The position numbers were made by a program, and so were the translations under genes. This document shows, one piece after another, positions 21,683 through 31,013 of a stretch of DNA of 64,000 bases. The number at the start of each line of letters is the position of its first letter. The stretch's first letter is position 1. The notes under the pieces are model-generated. The model made no database searches and was not told the origin of the DNA. It saw nothing but the letters and a program-made list of their open reading frames with translations. Source of the DNA: CAVZLD01 sp963776055 (lineage in GTDB: Bacteria; Planctomycetota; Planctomycetia; Pirellulales; Pirellulaceae); the NCBI GenBank assembly GCA_963776055.1, contig CAVZLD010000002.1, forward strand, positions 283,895 to 347,894. The letters run 5' to 3'.

Positions 21683-23666
21683 CTAGCGGGAGGGGCGACT
21701 TCGGGCGGGATTTCGCGGATTGTCCGCTTGGCCGGTGATTTCGAAGAGAAACCGGCTGGCGTGGGTGGGTCGGGGTTTGCCCCATCGGCGGCGAGTGAGG
21801 GCGAGCGAGAGGGTCAATCGTTCCTGGGCGCGGGTCATACCGACATAGCACAATCGCCGCTCTTCATCGATCGCATCGCCATCGGCCTGGACGCTTCGCC
21901 GGTGGGGCAGGAGGCCCTCCTCGAGACCGACCAGATAGACCTGCGGGAACTCGAGTCCCTTGGCGCTATGCAAGGTCAGCATCACGACCGCGTTTTGCCG
22001 CAGGCGTTTCTCTTTGTCCGATTCCTGTTCTCGGCCCGATAACAGGATCTCATCCAGAAAGCCTCGCAGCGAGGGTGCCTTGTCCCGGCTCTCGTATTCC
22101 GACAGGGCGTTAATCACTTCTTCGACCGTTTGCAGGCGAGCCTGCATGGCGTCGACATCCTGCGCGTATCGGCGTCGGAGGTCGTCTTCATAGCCGACTT
22201 CCTGGATCAAATCCTGGACGCAGGAGACCAGCGATTCGCGCGTCACTCGATGCTGATATCGCCGAATGGTCTGCAGGAACGCGAGAACCGCGTCGGCGGC
22301 GGTCGAACTGACCCCGGCGAGCCGATCGGCGGAGGGAAGCACATCCCAGACCGGACAACCGCGACTGACGGCTTCGGCCAGCAGCGATTCGACGGCTTGC
22401 GTCCCAATCCCCCGGGGCGGCTTGTTGATCACTCGCAACAGGGAGGGTTCATCCGACGGCATGTCGAGCACTCGCAAGTACGCCAGCAAATCCCGGACTT
22501 CCTTCCGGTCGAAAAACGACATTCCGCCGATGAGGACATAGGGGATGTTTGCTTTCCGCAATTCCGTTTCGAACAGCCGCGGTTGTTCGTTCGTGCGAAA
22601 CAGAATCGCGAAGTCGCTCGGTTCACACATCCCTTTCGCCAGTCGCTTGGCGATATCGCCGACGATGGTTTCCGCCTCCTCCGTCTCGTTGCGGCACTGC
22701 AGGATCTTGGGTTTCTCACCGCCCGCGCGCAGCGCGCAACGTTTTGTCATGCCGGTGACGATTGAAGCGAATCAGCCGGTTCGCCAGTCTCAGGATCTCC
22801 CCCGTGCAGCGGTAATTCTCTTCGAGCCGCACCACTTTTGCATCCGGCCAATCATCGCGAAAGCGAAGGATGTGTTTTACCTCCGCACCGCGCCATCCGT
22901 AGATCGATTGATCGTCATCTCCCACCACGCACAGATTGCGGTGCCCCACCGCCAAGGCCTGCAAGATGCGGTACTGGCTGGCATTCGTATCCTGGTACTC
23001 GTCGACCAGGATCTGATCGAACCGACCGGCTTCGGCTCGTCGGGCCTTCGGATGCACCCGAAACAGTTCTTCGGTCAACAGCAACAGGTCATCAAAATCC
23101 ACCGCGCCGGACAGTTTCAATGCTTGCTGGTACCGCCGATAGGCGATGGCCGCCAAGTGCTCCCGATCGGTCTCCGCCGCACCGACGGCTTCCTCCGCCC
23201 GAAGATTGCGGCTCTTCCAGAGACTGATCTGGTAACACAGATCACTCGGCCGCAGTTGTGCTCCCGGCACATTAATCTCTCGCAGCACGCGTGCGGCGAG
23301 ACTTTCCTGATCGCTCTGATCGAAAATGGCAAATCGCGTGGGGTATCCCAAGAGCCCAATCTGACGACGCAGGATGCGGACACACAGGGAATGGAACGTC
23401 GAGATCTCCGGATCCGTGCCGGTTCGTTTGCGAAACGCTCGAACCCGCTGCTTCATCTCCCCGGCCGCCTTGTTCGTGAACGTCACCGCCAGAATTCGTT
23501 CGGCCGGTGTTCCCCGAGCAATCAATCGGGCAATCCGACAGGTGACGACGCGTGTCTTCCCGGTCCCGGCACCGGCCAGCACCAGAAGCGGCCCCGAATC
23601 GGTAGTAACCGCCTTTCGTTGGGCGGAGTTCAGTTGATCGAGTAAGGAATCCGTGGTCATCATCAT
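21683..23666 (-). CDS. pcrA: UvrD/PcrA-type SF1 DNA helicase (frameshifted)
   Basis: About 660 residues read through one extra base near 22738 (a GGG/GG run). All SF1A helicase motifs are visible: SAQRKAV (Q motif), GAGTGKT (I), TFTNKAAGEM (Ia), VDEYQDTN (II), DDDQSIYGWRGA (III), LEENYRC (IV), and after the shift LTLHSAKGLEF (V) and YVGMTRAQ (VI). These 3'-to-5' helicases act in nucleotide excision and mismatch repair and at stalled forks. The protein is a little shorter than E. coli UvrD, lacking the long C-terminal tail. An essential or near-essential helicase being split suggests a sequence error rather than decay. The start is at one of three consecutive ATG codons (23666-23660). Confidence 0.9.
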
Positions 23667-23905
23667 CCGCAGGAGGCTTTCTGCGGGAGGCTGCAAGAGG
23701 TCCCGGAAAGGGCGTGGCAAGAGGGTCCACATGGTAGACGAATGGATCGTGTTGCGGGAGTGGCGGATCGGCGCAAGATTCGATCTGGAGATGCGATCTT
23801 GACGCTATCCTGCGATACCGCCTATATTTACGAGCTTTGACGGTGGCCGCTGTTTCGCACCGGTCACCGCCCATCGCATTCCCCCGGTCGCAGGAAAGTC
23901 TCCCG

Positions 23906-24862
23906 ATGAAAACCGAACGTCGGCACGAACTTCAGACGAATGAACTGGCGAACTGGTTGGCTGGGTGGATCGAGACGATCGCACCGTATTGGAAATTGAC
24001 CGTCGGGGCGTGTCTGTTGTTGTGTGCCGTCTGGTTCGCGGTCACTTTCGTGAGAAACAGCCAGGAAAAGAAACGCGCACTCGCCTGGTCCGATCTTTTC
24101 CAGCAGTACGAGCGGGGCGTTGATCTGGAAGAACTGGCCAAGGTCCACCAGAGGCACGCCGACGCGGAGGCCGGATTGTGGGCCCTGCAAACCGCCGCAG
24201 ACGTTCGTTTGGCACAGGGCAACCAGCAACTGTTCCAGGATCGAAAACAGGCCACGGCGGAACTGGACGAAGCCCGCGACACCTACCAGTCGGTCGTCGA
24301 CCAAGCCAAGGATCCGCTGCTGAAGCGAAGAGCGTTGTTTGGCCTGGCACAGACCTTGGAGTCGCTCAACGACTTCGGGACGGCGGAGCAGCGATACCGC
24401 GAAGTCGCCGAAACATGGCCGGCCACGGCCGTCGGCGAATTGGCGCAAAAACGGCTCGAAGTCCTGCAGCGGCCGTCCACGCAAGGATGGTATGACTGGT
24501 TTGCCAAACAGGAACCGGTCGCGAGCCGCATTCCCGAATTCGAAGGCCTCCAGGATCTCTCGAATCTGCCCGAGTCACCGGACTTTTCCGTCCCCGAAGC
24601 GGGCCAGATGTTGAAGCCACCAGGTGACGCCACTGACGGTCCCTCGCCGAACGAGTTCCAGCCCTTCCGGTTGGAATCCGAAGACAACTCAGACGAGTTG
24701 CCGCCAACCACAACCGAAGCACTCGAATTCGATCCCCTCCCGTCCACGAGTGACGAGAGTCTGCCCTCCGATGAAGCGACCGACGAGCCACTGAGTGCTC
24801 CCGCGGACGCCACCGACGCGACCACTCCCGCCGAAGAAGAAGCCGCGACAGAAGCGCCTTAG
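23906..24862 (+). CDS. TPR-like membrane protein with acidic C-terminal tail
   Basis: About 318 residues. An N-terminal cytoplasmic stretch is followed by one membrane helix (WKLTVGACLLLCAVWFAVTFV), then helical repeats with the TPR/YfgM-like pattern (ALWALQTAADVRLAQGN, RRALFGLAQTLESLNDFGTAEQRYREV), and a low-complexity tail of about 120 residues rich in Glu, Asp, Pro and Thr. YfgM-type proteins help export and outer-membrane assembly; whether this one does is not known. GGAAAG precedes the chosen ATG; the frame is open 23 codons further upstream without similarity. It is divergent from pcrA and 33 bases upstream of the rluD-type gene. Confidence 0.7.
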   Translation: MKTERRHELQTNELANWLAGWIETIAPYWKLTVGACLLLCAVWFAVTFVRNSQEKKRALAWSDLFQQYERGVDLEELAKVHQRHADAEAGLWALQTAADVRLAQGNQQLFQDRKQATAELDEARDTYQSVVDQAKDPLLKRRALFGLAQTLESLNDFGTAEQRYREVAETWPATAVGELAQKRLEVLQRPSTQGWYDWFAKQEPVASRIPEFEGLQDLSNLPESPDFSVPEAGQMLKPPGDATDGPSPNEFQPFRLESEDNSDELPPTTTEALEFDPLPSTSDESLPSDEATDEPLSAPADATDATTPAEEEAATEAP

Positions 24863-24863
24863 G

Positions 24864-24886
24864 AAAAAGGTTCCTGACACCTTTTT
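24864..24886. terminator. Hairpin between the TPR gene and the pseudouridine synthase gene
   Basis: Stem AAAAAGGT / ACCTTTTT with a 7-base loop (TCCTGAC), ending in five T. It could act as a terminator on either strand. It sits only 10 bases before the next start codon. I recall the same phrase as a common dispersed sequence in planctomycete and other environmental genomes; only one copy was seen here. Confidence 0.55.
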
Positions 24887-24895
24887 GAGGATCTC

Positions 24896-25873
24896 TTGGA
24901 CGAACCACGGTCGGCCTTGTTGCGGGTCTCCGCGACAGATGTTGGAACCCGGTTGGATGCGTTTCTTGCCTCGCATCTTCCACAGTACAGCCGAGTGCGA
25001 CTGCGGCAACTGATCCAGACCGCGGCGGTGCAGGTGGATGGGCAAACCCGTAAGGCGGCGTATCGCCTGCAGATGGGCCAGTCGGTTCAAATAGAAATCC
25101 CGGCCGACGAACGGCCGGGCCCGGAACCGGAAAACATCCCGCTGGAAATCCTCTACGAAGACGAACAAATCGCGGTCATCAACAAACCGATCGGGATGGT
25201 CGTGCATCCCGCCAAAGGCCACTGGTCCGGTACACTCACCGCCGCACTTGCTTACCACTTCCACCAACTGAGCCAGGTCGGAGGCGTCGCGCGGCCGGGC
25301 ATCGTGCATCGCCTGGATCGCGATACGAGCGGCGTGATGGTCGTCGCCAAAACCGATGATGCACACCGAGCTCTAGCGCTCCAATTTGAGCAGCGGACGG
25401 TGCGAAAGGAGTATTTCGCCATCTGCCGAGGAGTCACCGACCGCGATCGGGATGAGATCGACCAACCGATCGGCGTCCACCCCTACCAGCGAGAGAAGAT
25501 GGCGATTCGATCCGGGCACCCCACCAGCCGCCCCGCGACGACCTTTTTCGAAGTGCGGCGAAGGTTCCGCGGTTTTCTGTCGCTGCGGGCCTACCCCAAA
25601 ACCGGACGAACGCACCAAATCCGCGTGCACCTGAGTCACATCGGGTGTCCGATTGTCTGCGATCCGCTGTACACCGGGCAACGAGTGCTAACCCGTGGCG
25701 AACTTCTCGGGCAACAAACGGACGACCAGATCGTTCTCGATCGCCTCGCGCTGCACGCGCGTCGACTCGCCGTACATCACCCGGTCACGGGAAAACCGCT
25801 CGAATTCGAAGCCCCTCTGCCTCGCGCGTTGGAAGATTTCCTGCAGACATTGGAAGAACTGCGACCGGCATGA
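24896..25873 (+). CDS. rluD: RluA/RluD-family 23S rRNA pseudouridine synthase
   Basis: 325 residues: an N-terminal S4 RNA-binding domain (RLDAFLASHLPQYSRVRLRQLI) and a RluA-type catalytic domain with the motif HRLDRDTSG containing the catalytic Asp, followed by KEYFAICRG, FFEVRRRF and GRTHQIRVHL. It should isomerise uridines in 23S rRNA; the S4 domain fits the RluC/RluD group, with RluD (helix 69) the likeliest assignment but not provable here. Helix 69 lies just before the intron site in the 23S gene of this window. The start is a TTG at 24896 after GAGG. Confidence 0.9.
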   Translation: MDEPRSALLRVSATDVGTRLDAFLASHLPQYSRVRLRQLIQTAAVQVDGQTRKAAYRLQMGQSVQIEIPADERPGPEPENIPLEILYEDEQIAVINKPIGMVVHPAKGHWSGTLTAALAYHFHQLSQVGGVARPGIVHRLDRDTSGVMVVAKTDDAHRALALQFEQRTVRKEYFAICRGVTDRDRDEIDQPIGVHPYQREKMAIRSGHPTSRPATTFFEVRRRFRGFLSLRAYPKTGRTHQIRVHLSHIGCPIVCDPLYTGQRVLTRGELLGQQTDDQIVLDRLALHARRLAVHHPVTGKPLEFEAPLPRALEDFLQTLEELRPA

Positions 25874-25894
25874 CGAGGAGACCGCCCGATGGAG

Positions 25895-26641
25895 TCATCC
25901 GTCGCCGGGCGGAAAGAGCAGCTTCATCGGATCGGCGGTTCCCAGAGTACGCGGCAGAACAAACATTTCACCCGCGTGAAAGCCCGCCAGCGCCCCGACA
26001 TGCTCCGCTCCACTGCGACAACGACGGAGAAAAGGTTCCTTCGCCGGCGGAAACTGACTGCGGTAACACAACAGGCTCGACATCTTCTGCTCGAGCGTCT
26101 CGCTGATGTCCACGACAAAATGCGTCATCGACGGACGGAAGGAAAATGGATCGTAATCCAGTTGAAAATACAACTGCACGGCCACGCGGTGTGGGGGCAA
26201 AGTGCCGAAATGTTCTTCCCAACGTGTTAGCCGCGAATAGAACACGGCGGCGTCGGTAATCTGAACGGCCTGCCAGTGGTCGGGGGAGGCGAGCGGGGTC
26301 TTACTCCCGAAGCCGATCACGACGCGTGGTCGCCACAGTCGCAGCACGCGGGCCAGAGCAACGCGGGTTTCGAAGTCGTCAAACAGGCGTCGGTTCGGCA
26401 GGTCCAACGTTTGCCGATGTTGCACGCCCAGCGTCTCCGCCGCCCGAGCTGCTTCCGCTAATCGGACCGAAGGATCAGGACAGCCAGGTGTCGGCTCCCC
26501 GTCCGTCAGATCCACAATGCCGACCTGGTAGCCTTGCTGAACCAAGCGGGCCAGAGTGCCGCCGCACGCCATCTCCACGTCGTCCGGATGGGCGCCCACA
26601 GCGACAACATCCAACGGCGGATCATGGAGTCCGTAAGTCAA
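25895..26641 (-). CDS. PIG-L family N-acetylglucosaminyl deacetylase, BshB1-like
   Basis: 248 residues. The zinc motif AHPDD near the N-terminus with GGTLA, the segment TDGEPTPG, and SPDH with its His match LmbE/PIG-L deacetylases. The closest pattern is BshB1, which deacetylates GlcNAc-malate in bacillithiol synthesis; glycosyltransferase BshA and BshC are not in the window, so the pathway is not confirmed. It is the last gene of a run on the minus strand after the iron-sulfur genes iscS and iscA, which would fit a thiol/redox role. Confidence 0.85.
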   Translation of the reverse strand: MTYGLHDPPLDVVAVGAHPDDVEMACGGTLARLVQQGYQVGIVDLTDGEPTPGCPDPSVRLAEAARAAETLGVQHRQTLDLPNRRLFDDFETRVALARVLRLWRPRVVIGFGSKTPLASPDHWQAVQITDAAVFYSRLTRWEEHFGTLPPHRVAVQLYFQLDYDPFSFRPSMTHFVVDISETLEQKMSSLLCYRSQFPPAKEPFLRRCRSGAEHVGALAGFHAGEMFVLPRTLGTADPMKLLFPPGDG

Positions 26642-26682
26642 AAGACGCCCTGGCCTGGTTCACGATGAGCGGTTCGAGTGCA

Positions 26683-27015
26683 TCACGCCTGGAAGGAGCT
26701 ACCGCAACCACACGATTTCACCGCATTGGGGTTTTCGAACGTGAAGCCCCGCTTCTCCAGGCCGTCGTAGAAATCGACCGTTGTGCCGTCCAGGTACAGA
26801 GCACTCTTCTTGTCGATCACAATCGAAACACCATGCTGCTCGTACCGCGCATCCTTGGCCGCATCGTACCCTTCGTCGAAGGCCAGCTTGTACATGAAGC
26901 CGCTGCAACCGCCCCCGGAGACGCCCACGCGAAGCACGGTCGCGTCGTCGAGTTTCTGGTCTCCAATGATTCGCTTGACTTCGCTCGCCGCACGTTCCGT
27001 CAACGTGATCGCCAT
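26683..27015 (-). CDS. A-type iron-sulfur cluster carrier, IscA/ErpA family
   Basis: 110 residues starting MAITLTERAASEVKRI. The three conserved cysteines are present as GGCSGF and the C-terminal CGCGSSF. These proteins accept clusters and pass them to target enzymes. The ATG at 27015 follows an AGGGGAG site; the frame runs 17 codons further but without family similarity. It follows the cysteine desulfurase gene by 284 bases on the same strand. ErpA, IscA and SufA cannot be told apart by sequence alone here. Confidence 0.92.
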   Translation of the reverse strand: MAITLTERAASEVKRIIGDQKLDDATVLRVGVSGGGCSGFMYKLAFDEGYDAAKDARYEQHGVSIVIDKKSALYLDGTTVDFYDGLEKRGFTFENPNAVKSCGCGSSFQA

Positions 27016-27299
27016 AGTGCAATGACTCCCCTGAACTGATCCTGGTGGAATTTCAACAACGTTCAATGTCTAAATTATCGAAAAGGCCCGCGGTAGGAAA
27101 GCCTTCTTGCGCCAAAATCGCGGGGAACTCGGGATCGCCGAGGCCGCTCCCCGGAGATGACTGCTCCCGCGCTGGACGACGACCTGTCCGGTGAAGGACA
27201 TCATCCACTGCGGAAAGGCGCCTACGGCCTACCACCGCGGAGCACTTTCCGGCAGCGTCTCGTCGCTCCTTCCGCTCGGAAGAAACACTGCCACGCACG

Positions 27300-28628
27300 C
27301 TACCGATTCGTGCACCGCGAGCCAACCGTAAGAACCGCAGCGATCCGGGATCGATAACTCGAAATATTCGTGACCCTGCGGGCACTCGCACGGAGGACGT
27401 CCTTCCCCCGCTGCGGAAGCAATCCGACCGGCTCAGCGCCCGCGCGTCGCAGCTGGCCAATCGACTCTGCCAACCGAGCGACAACCTGCTGCACTTCTTC
27501 AGACGTATTTCCGCGGCCGAGGCCGATCCGCAGGCTGCTGCGAACATCCTCTTCCGAGAGTCCTAAAGCCCGCAATACGTGGCTGGGACCTGACTGCTGC
27601 GAAGAACAGGCGCTACCGCTGGACAGTGCCACGGTGGGGGTGTGCAGCATCACCATTTCGCCGTCCACACCGGCAAAGCGGAGATTCAGATTGCCGGGCA
27701 GTCGCAACTGCCCTGGCTCCGTCTCCTGCTCCCACGAGGGGCCGTTCAGGTAGCAGTCGCCCACTTCTTGGCGGAGGCCATCGAACAGTTCCTGCCGCAA
27801 CTGAGCCAATCGCGGGCGTTCGACTGCCATCTCCGCCATGCTCAATTCGACGGCTTTCGCAAACCCCACGATGGCGGGAACGTTCAGGGTTCCGCTGCGA
27901 AGGTTCTTTTCCTGCCCGCCCCCAACGATCAACGGTGCGAGCCGAATGGGTGGGGAACGACGACGGACATACAGAGCGCCCACGCCTTTCGGTCCGTACA
28001 GCTTGTGGGCGGAGAAACTGATCAGATCGACGCCCAACAGGCGAACGTCGAGCGGCATCTTGCCCAGCGCCTGCACGGCATCGCAATGCACCAGGATGCC
28101 GCGCACGGCACACAAGCGGGCGAGTTCGGCCAAGGGCTGGATCACACCGACCTCGTTATTCGCCAGCATGACGGAAACCACCAGCGTCTCCGGCTCCAGC
28201 GCCGCGACCAATTGATCGAGATCGAGCTCTCCCGGGAAATCGGCCGGATGGTTGCGAACCGGCAGCAAGGTAACGCGAAACCCGAGTCGCCGTAGACGCT
28301 CCAACGGATCCAGAATGGCTCGGTGTTCGGTGACTACGCTGACCAGGTGTCGTTGGCGGTTCCGTGGTTGCTCGGCCAAACCACGGAGGGCCAAGTTATT
28401 GCTTTCCGTCGCACCGCTGGTGAAAGTGATCTCCTCCGGTAGTGCACCAACGGCTTCGGCCACCACCGCGCGAGAACGCTCCACGGCCTCCCGCGCTTCT
28501 CGACCCCACGCATGACTGACACTGCTGCTGTTTCCGAAGACCTCGGTAAAAAACGGCAGCATGGCCTCAACAACGCGCGGATCCACGGGTGTGGTGGCGT
28601 GGTGATCAAGATAGATCCGGCCCGGCAT
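27300..28628 (-). CDS. iscS: Cysteine desulfurase, NifS/IscS family
   Basis: 442 residues, aminotransferase class V fold. The start IYLDHHATTPVDPRV, the PLP lysine in SFSAHKLYGPKGVG, the NEVGVIQP segment, RSGTLNVPAIVG and the active-site Cys in SGSACSS are all present. The enzyme takes sulfur from cysteine for iron-sulfur clusters and tRNA thiolation. It starts 8 bases after the Nudix stop codon, so the two are probably co-transcribed, and it is followed by iscA. The C-terminus has about 35 residues beyond the usual end. No IscU scaffold gene is visible. Confidence 0.93.
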   Translation of the reverse strand: MPGRIYLDHHATTPVDPRVVEAMLPFFTEVFGNSSSVSHAWGREAREAVERSRAVVAEAVGALPEEITFTSGATESNNLALRGLAEQPRNRQRHLVSVVTEHRAILDPLERLRRLGFRVTLLPVRNHPADFPGELDLDQLVAALEPETLVVSVMLANNEVGVIQPLAELARLCAVRGILVHCDAVQALGKMPLDVRLLGVDLISFSAHKLYGPKGVGALYVRRRSPPIRLAPLIVGGGQEKNLRSGTLNVPAIVGFAKAVELSMAEMAVERPRLAQLRQELFDGLRQEVGDCYLNGPSWEQETEPGQLRLPGNLNLRFAGVDGEMVMLHTPTVALSSGSACSSQQSGPSHVLRALGLSEEDVRSSLRIGLGRGNTSEEVQQVVARLAESIGQLRRAGAEPVGLLPQRGKDVLRASARRVTNISSYRSRIAAVLTVGSRCTNR

Positions 28629-28636
28629 GATTCGGC

Positions 28637-29257
28637 TCAGAGAAAGAGGCCCTGCAGACAGATCCGCGACCAGCTTTCCATGCCGTCCAGGTCGCGCAGC
28701 AGTTCGTCGACCGGCCGAAAACCAGCATCCTGCAGCTCCTCCTCACGCGGCTCAACTTCCGGACGTTCCACATCGAAAATGTGCACGACGCCAAGATGGA
28801 CTCGGCCTACCTCGGTTTCGTCATCGTTGATCAGCGCCACGCGGCGATCGACGTAGGGGGTTCGAATCCAGACTTCTTCCTCCAACTCCCGCCGCAGTCC
28901 CTCCGCGTACGGGTCAGCATCGTCGGCCACACGGGCGTCTTCGGAGGAGATGTGCCCCCCCACGCCCACACTGCGTTTGCGATGAAGGCGTTGCTCGCCC
29001 TGCCCCGTCCCGCGGGTGTACTGAAACAACCACGGTCGCTGCTGATCGTCCTGATGGCGAAAGATCACGTACGGAATCAGTTGCTTGTAGCTCGGATCTT
29101 GCTCCATTTGCTGGCGAGGTCGATACCGGACGATGTCCGATTGAAGCAAGCGGTCCAGATACCGCTGCACATCGGTCGAGATGCCCTGAAAATAGCCGAC
29201 CTGGTGGAACTCGGACGTAGGAACGACGAGCACGTGCTCCGTGTGAATCACTGACAT
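28637..29257 (-). CDS. Nudix hydrolase-like protein
   Basis: 206 residues starting MSVIHTEHVLVVP. The core contains VGVGGHISSEDARVADDADPY and AEGLRRELEEEV, a Nudix box whose R-E-x2-E-E helix is intact, with more residues than usual between the leading GG and the helix. Nudix enzymes cleave nucleoside diphosphates linked to another group. The frame opens further upstream to 29506 but that part covers intergenic repeats, so the internal ATG is preferred. It lies directly before iscS. Confidence 0.8.
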   Translation of the reverse strand: MSVIHTEHVLVVPTSEFHQVGYFQGISTDVQRYLDRLLQSDIVRYRPRQQMEQDPSYKQLIPYVIFRHQDDQQRPWLFQYTRGTGQGEQRLHRKRSVGVGGHISSEDARVADDADPYAEGLRRELEEEVWIRTPYVDRRVALINDDETEVGRVHLGVVHIFDVERPEVEPREEELQDAGFRPVDELLRDLDGMESWSRICLQGLFL

Positions 29258-29333
29258 AAAACCTCGCCCTGCCATTGCAATCTGCGACAAGAAACCACCC
29301 GCCACGACGCTCGAGCGGATCGCACTATACCAT

Positions 29334-29363
29334 ACTCGGGCGGACTCGGGCGGACTCGGGCGG
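29334..29363. repeat. Three tandem copies of ACTCGGGCGG
   Basis: Three perfect direct copies of a 10-base unit immediately upstream of the Nudix gene, in its probable promoter region. Confidence 0.9.
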
Positions 29364-29430
29364 TAGTCCAGGAGCCAGGTCGCCGCGGGACCCCATCCAT
29401 CCAACCCTCGAACGACCTCCTTCCGCATCT

Positions 29431-29582
29431 CCCGTCCTCTCTGTGTGCTCTGTGCTCTCTGTGGTAAACAGAATTCCCATGCAACCACAACAAGTTGCTT
29501 GGCCACCGGTCGATGCTCGAGCGAGGCGTGTTTTGCGTAGGAAATACACCGCAGAGAGCACAGAGGACACAGAGAGAACGGG
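29431..29582. repeat. Imperfect inverted repeat with CACAGAG-rich 35-base arms
   Basis: The arms at 29431-29465 and 29548-29582 are near-perfect reverse complements, separated by 82 bases. The CACAGAG/CTCTGTG-rich phrase is a familiar dispersed repeat in environmental bacterial genomes (recalled, not searched). It lies just downstream of queA. Confidence 0.8.
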
Positions 29583-29596
29583 CGGGGCGTTGTCGA

Positions 29597-30644
29597 TCAG
29601 AGAATCAACATGGCGTCGCCGTAGCTGAAGAAGCGGTAGCGTTCCCGAATGGCTTCCTGGTACGCGCGGTGCATCAAAGCGTCTCCACCGAGCGTGCGAA
29701 TCATGACCAGCAGGGTGGAACGCGGCAGGTGAAAGTTGGTTAGCAAAGCATCCACGATTCGGAAGCGGTACGGGGGGCGAATGAACAGATTGGTTTGACC
29801 GGACCAGGCGTCGAGCGGACCGGTGGCGGCGGCGGTTTCCAGGATCCGCACACTGGTCGTCCCCACGGCCACGACCCTTCCGCCGCGCTGACGGGCTGTC
29901 TCGATTTGACGCACCGCCGCCTTCGAAACGCTCCCGGACTCAGCGTGCATCTGGTGCTGTTCGATCTGCTCGTGCTTGATCGGCCGAAACGTGCCCAAAC
30001 CGACGTGCAGTGTGACTCGCGCCAGATCGATTCCCTCCTGCTGCAGGTGCTGCAACAGCGACTCGGTCAGGTGCAAGCCGGCGGTCGGTGCCGCAACCGA
30101 GCCCGGTTGGTTGGCATAGACGGTTTGGTACCACTGCAGATCTTGATCGATCATCTCTCCGCGGCGGATGTAGTGCGGCAAGGGAACTCGCCCAATCCGC
30201 TGCAGCAAGTCCCAGGTCGACTCGGTCGATTCCGGCCGCGCCGCCCAGACTCCCTCATCGAATCGCGCCAACATCCGTAGTTCCACGGCCTCTTTACCAT
30301 TTCGATCGGTCAATACGATCCGATCGCCCGAGTCGAGCTTACTGCGCGTCTTACAGACCAGTTTCCAATTGCCCTGCTCGTCCGCGGCAAGGAACAGGCC
30401 TTGCCAGCGTCCCCCCGTGGCCCGTCGATACCCGACCAGCCTTGCCGGGACGACACGGGAATCATTCAGTACGAGACAATCTCCGGCGGCGAGCCAAACC
30501 GGCAGGTCGCGCACGCTGCGCATGCTCGATTTCTGCGGTCGCCCGCTGAACGACCATCAGCCGCGCATCGCTTCGCCGCGCCACGGGCCGCTGTGCGATC
30601 AACTCCTCCGGCAGATCGTAATCGTATTGCTGCAAATCCGTCAT
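29597..30644 (-). CDS. queA: S-adenosylmethionine:tRNA ribosyltransferase-isomerase (frameshifted)
   Basis: About 348 residues when one extra base near 30520 is skipped: the N-terminus (DYDLPEELIAQRPV...SDARLMVV) is in one frame and continues as SVRDLPVWLAAGDCLVLNDSRVVPARL in the next. Later motifs PTAGLHLT, HVGLGTFRP, VGTTSVRILE and TNFHLPRSTLL are diagnostic of QueA, which makes epoxyqueuosine at the tRNA wobble position. The joined protein has normal family length, so a sequence error is likelier than a pseudogene. It is divergent from mraZ. Confidence 0.92.
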
Positions 30645-30973
30645 CCGTTGAGGCCATCCATCTGCGATCCCTCCCTGATATTCTCCGGCCCAGGAGCGCC
30701 CGGTGCCCCCGCCCGATCGCCATCCGATCGCGTGCGACGCCCTAAGTCTCGCTCTCAGAATCAGTTTCGTAAAGCACCGTGCCGTGGAGGCGATGCCCGG
30801 TCGGAAAGCCGCCGTCGCGGCACGGCGAGTCGTGCGATGACGACCGCGAGAAGTTGGAAAAAATTTCCCGCCGCGTCGATCGCGGGTTTTCTCGCGGGAT
30901 ACGCGATCTTGTGGGTCCGTTGGTGCATGGCGGGAGATAAACCGTGTTGACGCGAGGCAGATTGTGGATATGC
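30645..30973. other. Intergenic region between queA and mraZ
   Basis: A divergent promoter region of about 330 bases up to the MraZ operator. ORFs across it have no recognisable content. No obvious -35/-10 pair stands out. Confidence 0.4.
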
Positions 30974-31008
30974 TTGGGCCTTAATGGGAGTCAGTGGGAG
31001 CGAGTGGT
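30974..31008 (+). promoter_or_regulatory. Putative MraZ operator: four boxes with 10-base period
   Basis: Four pentamers TTGGG, ATGGG, GTGGG and GTGGT start at 30974, 30984, 30994 and 31004, each separated by exactly five bases. MraZ is known to bind direct repeats of this type (GTGGG with 5-base spacers) upstream of its own gene. The last box ends five bases before the mraZ ATG, so binding would also cover the ribosome site. Confidence 0.82.
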
Positions 31009-31013
31009 AATTC

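Larger units (their letters stand above)
29258..29596. other. Repeat-bearing intergenic region
   Basis: Between queA and the Nudix gene (both minus). It holds the triple ACTCGGGCGG repeat and a 35-base imperfect inverted repeat, listed separately. No gene was accepted. Confidence 0.55.
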
